The position numbers were made by a program, and so were the translations under genes. From CAILZL01 sp963791615 (GTDB lineage: Bacteria > Pseudomonadota > Gammaproteobacteria > Steroidobacterales > Steroidobacteraceae): 64,000 bases of DNA. Shown here piece by piece: positions 56,607-64,000 of the stretch (position 1 is its first letter; every line of letters begins with the position of its first letter). The stretch is from contig CAWBTE010000001.1 in assembly GCA_963791615.1 (NCBI GenBank), forward strand, positions 1 to 64,000. The letters are read 5' to 3'. The notes beneath the pieces are model-generated. The model searched no databases, was not told the origin of the DNA, and saw nothing but the letters and a program-made list of their open reading frames with translations.

Positions 56607-57784
56607 CTAGTCTCGTTGTTGCCACTGTGCCAGCGCATCGTTACCGAGCTCACCCTGCTCCATGCGCCTGCCGGTCATGAGCAGATCCGCCAGCACTGCT
56701 GCGTTGCGCAGCGAGTGCCGTCGAACAGCATATGCGCGTGCCCGCAGCGCGGTTTCACGCAGCCTGACCGGATCCGCCACGAGCGAACGTATCGCTTGCG
56801 CGAGCGCTGACTCGGATCCAGCACAAATGCCAACGGCCTCCCGTTCCAGTACCTGATCCGGATTTACGGTCAGGCTCACGACCGGAACTTCGCGCAGCCA
56901 TGCCTGTATGAACGTATTCGGAAATCCTTCCTGTACGCTGGTGTTGACAAACAGGTGCGCACGCGCCATGTGCTGATTCACTTCATTCTGTGACAACTTT
57001 CCGAGATACATCAAGATTGGTTGTCGCGCCAATGGATTGCATCAGGCTTCCGCCCCAGACGCGATCTTCTGACCCCGCGGCTGCACCGATCATCACAAAA
57101 CGAACATCCCTCAAATCTCGCAAAGCCGCCGCCAGGCGCACGAATGCATCAGGGCGTTTGATCGGTTTGAGGTTCGCAATCCACAGCACGGTCAGTGGCC
57201 CGGACTTATCAAGCACTTCACTCGGCAAGGGATGAAAATTGGGAATCACTGCGTCGGCCCGGCGTCCATAATTGGTGTACGAGTGACTGCGCCTGATCCT
57301 GTGTCTGGGTGACAATATGACTCACATGCCGGATGCCATATTCAATGCACTTCCGCTCCATGAAACGGCGCAAAGGATTGCGTCCAAAAAACTCATTCTC
57401 GCGGCTGACATCGCTATCATGCGCGACATGCCAGACGACTCGTGTCCGGTTCCGGCGCGCGTAATGTGCGCATATCCCTGTATAACCACCGGCTACCCGC
57501 TGATAGATGACCTGCGGCTTGATCTCACGCAAAGCCTGATATAGCGGCACCGCATCCATCAGGTAACCCAGTCTAGGCACCTGCCCGGATTTGCCAATCT
57601 GTATCACACGATAGTTCTGCTGTCCGCCGCCGGGATTTGTGTGATGCGCCAGGTAGTAAATCTCATACCGACCCGTCTTTTCCAGGGTGTCGATCAATAC
57701 ACTGATCTGGTACTCGGCGCCGCCACCGTACTCAAACGGATTGACAATGCACAGTCTTTGTCTGCTGCCGATCATGACCTTCAA
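56607..57784 (-). pseudogene. family 4 glycosyltransferase, frameshifted at two points
   Basis: ATG at 57784 opens MKVMIGSRQRLCIVNPFEYG. The frame holds to about 57265, then shifts to VIPNFHPLPSEVL and VLWIANLKPIKRPDAFVRLA, then near 57020 to YLGKLSQNEVNQHMARAHLF and QEGFPNTFIQAWLREVPVVS, ending at 56607. The order is a complete GT4. It lies 2 bp before the next GT4 gene and 3 bp after the previous one, so the four GT4 genes form one operon. Confidence 0.78.
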
Positions 57785-57787
57785 CGC

Positions 57788-59058
57788 TTACATTCCGGCT
57801 ACAACGTCTACCAAGATGCGCTCCACCCTGATCAGCGATCTTCACGTAGCTGCGATTCTCGAGTACATACTGTCGTCCACGCTGACCCATGACACGAGCG
57901 GTATCGGGTGCCTCAAGCAATCTGATGATGGCTGCCGCAAAAGCTTTTTCCTGATAGGGAACGCAGTAACCACCACCACTCTGCTCGATCATCAGCCGCT
58001 GCTCCGGATGGTCATTGGCCACAACCGCTTTCCCCACTGGCCAAATACTCCACGAGCTTCGTAGGAGATGCAACATTGAACACCGGCGTCGGGAACAGTG
58101 GCGAAACACATACATCCGCGTCCTGAACATACTTCAAGGCTTCCAATTGCGGCAGCTGTCCGGTAAATACTACCGCAGACAACACATCCAACCTCCGGCT
58201 TCATCAACCAGAATCTGTTCGTCGCTGGAGTCATTGCCCTTACCAACCAGGTACAGCTTTACATCTGGCGCCCATCCACGAACCTTCGCCAACACTCGAA
58301 TAAGGAACTCCATATGCCGCACCTTCCCGAGTGCGCCCAGATACAGAAAACAGCGTTCTCCTGCCGGGATAATACTACGTGGCCGAACCTCAACCTCGCT
58401 CGACAATCTTGTCGGCCTGAATCCCCATGGGTACCGCAGTCATCTTTTCGATCGATATACCTTTGGCTGCGACATCGCGCCGCATCTGTTCGCTTTGAAC
58501 AAAAACATGATCAGCGCGCGGCAGCAACCACTTGTACAAGATGTATCCGAATACAAGGCCACGGACTCGATACAAACGGGCATAGCGTTCTGCAGGATCC
58601 CGCGACCGAAACAGATACTCCTCCGGAAACGGATAAGACAGCCAATAAACAAACCGTTTACCGTACCAGCGTGCTGCAAGCGCAGCGAACAGGCCTGAGA
58701 TGAACTTATCCTTTACCTCGATCAACTCGTAGTCTCCAGTGCGCAATCTGGAAAACAGCGTCAAGTCATGCAGAATGCCCAGAACATGCTTGCGTATTCG
58801 ATGAAAAAGCGAATCACCCAGATCAGTTGCACCAACCCAAACTCTGCCGCCGCCCCATTCAGTCACAAACGACTTTTCACAATGGCGCTCACTTTGCAGA
58901 ATCCAGTCTATTTTGTGCCCGCGCGCAGCCAGCTGCTCACCGAACAGGACCGTGACATCAACTCGAGTTGCCGGATAAGTGTCGGATGAAACCACCAGCA
59001 TGCGTACGATTTGCTTGCTGTAGAAAACGGGTTGCTTGGGTAAAGTCTGAACGGTCAT
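57788..59058 (-). pseudogene. family 4 glycosyltransferase, frameshifted at several points
   Basis: The N-terminal half (ATG 59058, or TTG 59088 overlapping the flippase stop) is open to about 58395: MLVVSSDTYPATRVDVTVLF, FVYWLSYPFPEEYLFRS, HVFVQSEQMRRDV. Homology continues as FLYLGALGKVRHMEFLIRVL in a second frame, then others, with GKAVVANDHPEQRLMIEQSG and finally VERILVDVVAGM to TAA at 57788. At least four indels. A complete GT4 is inferred in the living cell. Confidence 0.75.
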
Positions 59059-59084
59059 CTTCTTTGATAAATCCTGTTCGGTCC

Positions 59085-60650
59085 TCAAACCAGTGTCTGC
59101 GTCGTCGCGGCGGGCGGCAGAACACCAATGTAACGAAGAAACTTCGCCTGCCGGCCACCCATGAGAGCAGTCAAAATGGCTCGATCAGCAGCTGAAAGTG
59201 CCGGACTGCGCAGATACATCCATCCTGCTGCTGCAAACACAACAATACCGATCGCCAGCTGAATTGGTGCTGGCACAGGCAGCCACTGCTTGATGCCCAG
59301 GCAGAGCATCACGGCCGTACCCCACACAAAAATAGCGGAAGCCAGTGCGGCTCGGGCATTGATCCATACCGCACGCTGTCGTACGTGCCACCAGATAAAG
59401 CCGTTTTTCATCAGTTGCGCGGTGCCGCTGGCGATCACTGCTCCATACACACCCAGCAACGGCACCAGCACCGCCATCGCCGCGATGTTGTAAATCGCGA
59501 ACAGCTTGCTGGTCAGAATTACACCGGCTTTCTCCTCATACTGCGCCACCAGCGTGGCCGGATCGGCGATGGCGTTGATTGTCGCAAAAGCAAATACCAT
59601 CGGTAACAGCCACGAGTATTCAATGAATTTTCCACCAAAAACCGCCTGTACGATTTCGGCGTGATAAGCGATGGTGAACCCCAGTGCCGGCCATTGCAGC
59701 AGCAGATCCATATTGAGCAGGAATGAAAAGTATTGAGGCACTTTTTTGTCAGCATCCGCACGCGTGATCGAAAAAAACATGGGCTGAATAACATTCTCGA
59801 ACAACTTCATGGGCAAGGCGCTCGCGACCATCTGCCGCAAGCGCGTATAGAATGCGTAAACACCGACAGAAACAGTATCAATGAACGCCGCAATGAAGAA
59901 ATTGTCCAGCGTGGAATACATCAGCAATACGCCAGCATCGTTGAAGTTATTGAAAAGGCCGTAGCGGATCAACCGGCGGCGCTCCTCCGGCTCCGGCACA
60001 TAGCGGTGGGACTCCCCAGCCCGACACAGCTTCCGATAAACCAGATGCATCGCCAGATACGCAATTCCGTATGCCAGAATATCAACAACTATCGCCGAGA
60101 TCAGATCGAGCCTGTCCATCCAGAACAGCGCCGCGTAAGCCAGCAGCTTGACCAGTGACAGCAAAACCGTCGCGCCCACGCTGTACCGATGCAGCATGTG
60201 CGCCCCCAGCGCCAGTTGCAGTATGGAACACTGGAAGTGCAGCACAATCAGCACACCAAACAGAACGAAGAGTGCGCGATATTCCGCAAGCTTGAAGACG
60301 GGTGCGAAGTAGTCCCAGCACAACAACACCGCACACAGCACCAGAACGCTGGTGATAAAACGCCATGATGCGATCAATCTGACCAGCCAGGCGGCCGCCA
60401 ATCTGTTGCCAGAACGCAGATATTCGGGCTGGTAGCGGCGCAACACCTGTTCCAGCCCCAGCGACGCCACCGTACCCACCACCGGAATGAATGCGTACAA
60501 GAGACTGAATACGCCAAAGTCCTGTTCCGACAGGGCCCTCACCAGGATGACGTAACCGACTGCCGTCGATATCTGCGACAAGGCCCGAAACGCAGCCGTA
60601 TCGATCAATGATCGCCGCGCCCGGCCATGGCTATACAAAGCGCTGGTCAC
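59085..60650 (-). CDS. second oligosaccharide flippase (Wzx-like)
   Basis: Polytopic protein of 521 residues. RRSLIDTAAFRALSQISTAV and ALSEQDFGVFSLLYAFIPVV open it in the style of polysaccharide exporters; about fourteen helices follow. It resembles the flippase at 8965 in layout but not closely in sequence. It is the first gene of the operon with four GT4 genes, so it likely flips the repeat unit those enzymes build. Confidence 0.85.
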   Translation of the reverse strand: MTSALYSHGRARRSLIDTAAFRALSQISTAVGYVILVRALSEQDFGVFSLLYAFIPVVGTVASLGLEQVLRRYQPEYLRSGNRLAAAWLVRLIASWRFITSVLVLCAVLLCWDYFAPVFKLAEYRALFVLFGVLIVLHFQCSILQLALGAHMLHRYSVGATVLLSLVKLLAYAALFWMDRLDLISAIVVDILAYGIAYLAMHLVYRKLCRAGESHRYVPEPEERRRLIRYGLFNNFNDAGVLLMYSTLDNFFIAAFIDTVSVGVYAFYTRLRQMVASALPMKLFENVIQPMFFSITRADADKKVPQYFSFLLNMDLLLQWPALGFTIAYHAEIVQAVFGGKFIEYSWLLPMVFAFATINAIADPATLVAQYEEKAGVILTSKLFAIYNIAAMAVLVPLLGVYGAVIASGTAQLMKNGFIWWHVRQRAVWINARAALASAIFVWGTAVMLCLGIKQWLPVPAPIQLAIGIVVFAAAGWMYLRSPALSAADRAILTALMGGRQAKFLRYIGVLPPAATTQTLV

Positions 60651-61056
60651 ATTTCACATCCGGCACACAGCAGCAACTGAACCCGAACGCTGCCAGATCC
60701 CGCCGAACTCTGCAGTTACCCCACTCTGCCGACGCCAATGTGACATGGATGCTCCGCACTGATCAAACAGGAATATGAACACGCGATCCGCGCACATGCA
60801 AGGCGCGACCGACCGTCCCGGGAGAAACATCACAGCACCGGGACTCCGACGTACAGTCAAGTACAGAATCTCCGACTAGATTACGGCTCATACGCAGGTG
60901 TACAAGCTACTGCAACGGTACGAAAAACCGGAGCCCGTTCACACTCCACGCCAGACTCATTATGTGACAATTCGATCCGTTAATTTTGACTTACCCTGAG
61001 CGTCGCTCTCGGCAGTACACAAATGGGCGACTTGACGTGTAAGTGGGTGTTTTCCG
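60651..61056. other. divergent intergenic region of the second exopolysaccharide block
   Basis: 406 bp between the flippase operon (minus) and the WcaJ-like gene (plus). Both promoters should lie here, but I see no convincing core elements. A 7-bp inverted repeat, GTCCCGG (60815-60821) and CCGGGAC (60838-60844), is present. A 68-codon frame at 60654-60860 on the minus strand has no recognisable features. Confidence 0.5.
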
Positions 61057-62463
61057 TTGAACGATTCAGCACTTTTCAGGAACAACTTCTCCATCGGACT
61101 GCTGGCGGTAGCCGGCACGTTCATCCCCTCCCTGCTCGCGGGATTGATCCTCTTTGGGTTGGCTGGCATTTATCAGGAGCCATTCAACCAACCGTTCCAG
61201 ATTCTGCTGGTCATCGTGCTTGGTCTGTGCGCGATCGTCATGCAGCCGCCGCAGAACATGGCGCAACAGCTAAGCTATGGTCGGTTATCACAGGCAATCG
61301 AAACCGTCGGCCGCTGGCTGATCTTGCTGTTTGTACTGATGGTTATCGGGTTTGTAACCAAAGTCACCAATATCTTCCCCCGCCGGGTATTGCTGACCTG
61401 GGCAGTGGTTTCGCCCGCTGCCATCGTGATCGTCAATTTCGCGTTTCAGGACTGGATCGGTCGACTGCTGCGCAATGCGTCCAATCGCCGGCGCGTGCTG
61501 GTGGTCGGCTGTAATGAGGCCAGTTTGGCACTGGCGGAACGCATTCGCAGCCATCCGGAATTGTGCATGTCAGTGGAGGGGTTTTTTGACGATCGGAATG
61601 CGGATCGCCTCGGCAATCCCCCCAACGTCAAACTCATGGGCGGCTTCAGTGAGATGGCGCTACAGGCCAGGGCGCTGGGTGCGGAAGTGATTTTCGTCGC
61701 CCTGCCGATTCGCCAGCTGCAACGCGTAGTGGATTTGCTGGACGAGCTGCGGGATACCACCGCGTCCATCTATTATGTTCCGGATATTTTCGTATTTGAC
61801 CTGATCCAGGCCCGAACCGGCGACATCATGGGTATTCCCGTCGTCGCCATGTGCGAGACGCCGTTCTACGGCTTGCGCGGCCTGCGCAAGCGCCTGCTCG
61901 ACTTGATTATCGCCTCCACAGCCCTCGTGGTTGGACTGCCCCTGCTGTTACTCATCGGCCTGGCCGTCAAACTGAGTTCGCCGGGACCGGTTCTATTCAG
62001 GCAACGTCGGTACGGACTGGACGGTGAGGAAATCACCGTCTACAAATTTCGCACCATGACCGTGACTGAGGACGGCGAAGAAATCCGTCAGGCAACTCGC
62101 GACGATCCGCGCGCCACCCCGGTTGGACGTTTCCTGCGCCGTACGTCACTGGATGAATTGCCACAACTGGTCAACGTGATTCAAGGCCGCATGAGTCTGG
62201 TTGGGCCAAGGCCCCATGCCGTCGCGCATAACGAACTGTATCGCAAGCTCATCAAGGGCTACATGGTGCGCCACAAGGTGCTTCCCGGCATCACCGGCCT
62301 GGCTCAGATAAAGGGCTATCGTGGGGAAATAACCGACCTGAGCCAGATGGAAAGGCGTGTCCACTTCGACCTGGAGTACCTGCGCAACTGGTCCACGTTG
62401 CTGGACCTGAAAATACTGGCGATTACCGCATTGCGGATGTTTACCGACAAGCGCGCTTACTGA
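61057..62463 (+). CDS. undecaprenyl-phosphate glucose phosphotransferase (WcaJ-type)
   Basis: Second initiating transferase, 468 residues. About four N-terminal helices, a CoA-binding-like domain (VLVVGCNEASLAL, 147-159), a re-entrant hydrophobic segment near 280-303, then YKFRTM (329-334), TSLDELPQ (363-370), GPRPHAVAHN (383-392) and PGITGLAQIKGYRG (410-423). The HAVAHN form fits the glucose-1-phosphate (WcaJ/PssY) group rather than the XrtA-type enzyme at 3997. The start is TTG at 61057; no in-frame ATG is nearby and the ribosome site is weak. Confidence 0.9.
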   Translation: MNDSALFRNNFSIGLLAVAGTFIPSLLAGLILFGLAGIYQEPFNQPFQILLVIVLGLCAIVMQPPQNMAQQLSYGRLSQAIETVGRWLILLFVLMVIGFVTKVTNIFPRRVLLTWAVVSPAAIVIVNFAFQDWIGRLLRNASNRRRVLVVGCNEASLALAERIRSHPELCMSVEGFFDDRNADRLGNPPNVKLMGGFSEMALQARALGAEVIFVALPIRQLQRVVDLLDELRDTTASIYYVPDIFVFDLIQARTGDIMGIPVVAMCETPFYGLRGLRKRLLDLIIASTALVVGLPLLLLIGLAVKLSSPGPVLFRQRRYGLDGEEITVYKFRTMTVTEDGEEIRQATRDDPRATPVGRFLRRTSLDELPQLVNVIQGRMSLVGPRPHAVAHNELYRKLIKGYMVRHKVLPGITGLAQIKGYRGEITDLSQMERRVHFDLEYLRNWSTLLDLKILAITALRMFTDKRAY

Positions 62464-62483
62464 GACTTAATCGCGGGATCAAA

Positions 62484-63356
62484 TCAAGCGCCGTAGTATT
62501 CAGAGCCACTGGATTCGGTGGCCTGATTGAGCACGACACCCGCCACTGTATAGTCCGCCAGCAAACCAACCGCGCGCTCCAACCCGGCTCGTGCGGTACG
62601 CCCCTCTGAAACCACCAGCACCGTGGCATCCACGCGGGGCGCCACGATCAACGCATCATCGGTATTCACAACAGGGGGCAGATCAATCAAGGTCAGGGGG
62701 TTGTTGGAAATGCTGGCGATACAGACCAGCAATTCTTCGAGGTACCCCGTCGCCAGGAGTTCCGATGCTTCAGAAGTTGCCACCGTTCCCCCAGCGAGCG
62801 ACAGGCGATCAATACCGGCCAGTGAAAAAAACAGGTCCTGCGCGGCAACTTCGCCACGGAAGAGATCGGTGATTTCATGCTTTGGCTTGACCCCCAGATA
62901 ACGGCACATACTGGGATTGCGCAGGTCAAGATCCAGCAGGAAAACATCATAATTGCCTTCACGCGCCAAACTGATAGCGAGATTCAGCGCAGTAATTGAC
63001 TTGCCTTCGCCCGGCCCGGGGCTGGTAATGGCCAGAGTTGACCAGCCACTCGCGCGACATCGTTGCAGAATTCGCGTACGCATGATCCGGTATGAGGGTG
63101 AGCCTGCCTGCAACATGCCCTCATCAGTCTCCGGCACCATGACATGATGTTGTGTGCAAACCAAAGCATCATATGGCAACACATCAAACTGGAGCCGATT
63201 CCGCATGGCCACTGATTTGGCAACCGGGCGAACTGCGGGTTCACGACTATCAGCGGTTCTGGCGCCAGGATGAGTATCGAGATTCGGCCGCAGTGCGTCC
63301 GCTGACTGACCATTAGTCATCAGCTTGGCGCGTTGTATGGCATCGACGATCGACAT
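62484..63356 (-). CDS. BY-type tyrosine kinase (CpsD/CapB-like)
   Basis: Cytoplasmic kinase of 290 residues that controls polymer length with a Wzz-type partner. Walker A is ITSPGPGEGKSITALN (110-125), Walker A' is VFLLDLDLRNPSM, and Walker B is LTLIDLPPV. The C-terminus is short in tyrosines, ending SSGSEYYGA (two adjacent Tyr), the likely autophosphorylation site. The upstream gene on this strand is the Wzz-like protein (35 bp apart). It converges on the WcaJ-like gene. Confidence 0.9.
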   Translation of the reverse strand: MSIVDAIQRAKLMTNGQSADALRPNLDTHPGARTADSREPAVRPVAKSVAMRNRLQFDVLPYDALVCTQHHVMVPETDEGMLQAGSPSYRIMRTRILQRCRASGWSTLAITSPGPGEGKSITALNLAISLAREGNYDVFLLDLDLRNPSMCRYLGVKPKHEITDLFRGEVAAQDLFFSLAGIDRLSLAGGTVATSEASELLATGYLEELLVCIASISNNPLTLIDLPPVVNTDDALIVAPRVDATVLVVSEGRTARAGLERAVGLLADYTVAGVVLNQATESSGSEYYGA

Positions 63357-63391
63357 TGCTTATGGAGTCTCCGAAAAACCGGCGCCTGAAC

Positions 63392-64000
63392 CTAAATCCG
63401 GTTGGCGTATAGCACAGCCAATCCGACAGCAATCGTGGCCAGCAAATATACGCCAGCCACCGAACCCCAAACCAGGCGCTTTCGCCGCCGATTTGCATGA
63501 TTTTGGAGGACGGGAATTGCAGCGATCAATGGCAGATTGACGATATCCGAAACATCCTCGAATGCCCGCACGGTCGGATCAGCACTTTCGCGAATGGCCG
63601 CCAGGCCAACCGCCAGGCCACCACTCAACACGATGCCCAGCAGGATAATACCGAGCCGGTTGGGCGAATCCGGCTTGTTGGCAACAAATGGCTTGCGAAT
63701 CAGTGTGTAGCGCTCGCCCTTGGCCTGGGATTCAAGACTCCTGGACATATCGGCTTCGCGGAGCTTTGCCTGAGTCGTCTGGAATTCCTGCTGCAAAACA
63801 TCCCGTTCACGACTGAGTTGCTGATAGTCACGCTCCACACTGGGTGTCATCGCGAGGCTGGTCTCGTACTTGAAAATCTGAGCCTGAGCGCGGTTAGCGC
63901 TGGAGCGCAGCGCCGCCAGATTGGTACGCACGGCGTCCAGCTCCGACGAAACCCGCATATAGTCCGGATTGTCAGGCCGGACGTTTTGTGGATTACCCAG
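63392..64000 (-). CDS. Wzz/GNVR-type chain-length protein, 5' end beyond window
   Basis: The C-terminal about 200 residues of a polysaccharide co-polymerase. The frame is open to the edge (LGNPQNVRPDNPDYMRVSSE...). A coiled coil (ELDAVRTNLAALRSS to LQQEFQTTQAKL) is followed by ERYTLIRKPFVANKPDSPNR, a membrane helix, an ADPTVRAFEDV segment and a second helix near the end. Partner of the BY-kinase downstream. The protein belongs to the PEP-CTERM/exopolysaccharide type of Wzz (extra C-terminal helix). N-terminal half not in the window. Confidence 0.87.
   Translation of the reverse strand: MGNPQNVRPDNPDYMRVSSELDAVRTNLAALRSSANRAQAQIFKYETSLAMTPSVERDYQQLSRERDVLQQEFQTTQAKLREADMSRSLESQAKGERYTLIRKPFVANKPDSPNRLGIILLGIVLSGGLAVGLAAIRESADPTVRAFEDVSDIVNLPLIAAIPVLQNHANRRRKRLVWGSVAGVYLLATIAVGLAVLYANRI

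Noticed and set aside
60654..60860. 68-codon minus-strand frame upstream of the flippase operon
   Set aside because: No recognisable sequence and no ribosome site; it occupies the intergenic region where promoters are expected.

Overview
The window reads as one long surface-polysaccharide region from an environmental proteobacterium, most likely beta or gamma. The grounds are a PrsK/PrsR two-component pair, an EpsH/XrtA-type sugar transferase, a PEP-CTERM protein, many membrane glycosyltransferases (GT-C), and tRNAs with encoded CCA ends. I cannot name the genus. No exosortase (XrtA/EpsH) gene is visible here.

Layout. 0-6.6 kb (minus strand): a small unknown ORF, prsR, prsK, a polyprenyl-P sugar transferase of the PEP-CTERM/XrtA type, then a PEP-CTERM secreted protein preceded by a near-consensus sigma-54 promoter. 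7-10.5 kb (plus): amidotransferase AsnB overlapping a flippase. 10.5-16.8 kb: tRNA-Ala and tRNA-Glu, a decayed stretch with gene remnants, a frameshifted acyltransferase, a serine-acetyltransferase-like protein, an LPG-synthase-like membrane protein flanked by repeat pairs, a frameshifted polysaccharide deacetylase and a GT4. 17-26 kb: a membrane-anchored amidohydrolase facing a Gtr-type operon (GT-C, GtrA, HpnK-like deacetylase, GT2, OpgC), then a large unknown membrane protein. 26-29.6 kb: two poly-Ser lipoproteins sharing a repeat, one with RCC1 repeats and many frameshifts. 29.8-38.1 kb: an SDR epimerase and a tightly overlapped minus-strand operon centred on a dedicated acyl carrier protein (LbH acyltransferase, ACP, SDR, AMP-ligase, PHP-like protein, methyltransferase, GT4, FAD-dependent glycerol-3-P dehydrogenase-like). 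38.2-54 kb: three GT2-type proteins, GtrA, several GT-C membrane proteins, an O-antigen-polymerase-like protein, a LbH acetyltransferase, a secreted glycosidase-like protein and a HAD-UbiA fusion. 54-64 kb: four GT4 genes and a second flippase (minus), a WcaJ-type initiating transferase (plus), then a BY-type tyrosine kinase and the C-terminal part of a Wzz-like chain-length protein (minus).

How the genes fit together (inference). Two different initiating sugar transferases, two flippases, one polymerase candidate and a Wzz/BY-kinase pair imply Wzx/Wzy-type synthesis of at least one and perhaps two polysaccharides. GtrA/GT2/GT-C modules and the HAD-UbiA protein point to polyprenyl-phosphate sugars used on the periplasmic side. 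PrsK/PrsR with sigma-54 probably tie the PEP-CTERM protein to polymer production.

Quality note. Nine genes carry indels that shift the frame while protein similarity continues in the next frame. Two clusters (26.1-28.6 and 55.3-59.1 kb) hold many. Sequencing or assembly error is as likely as real decay.
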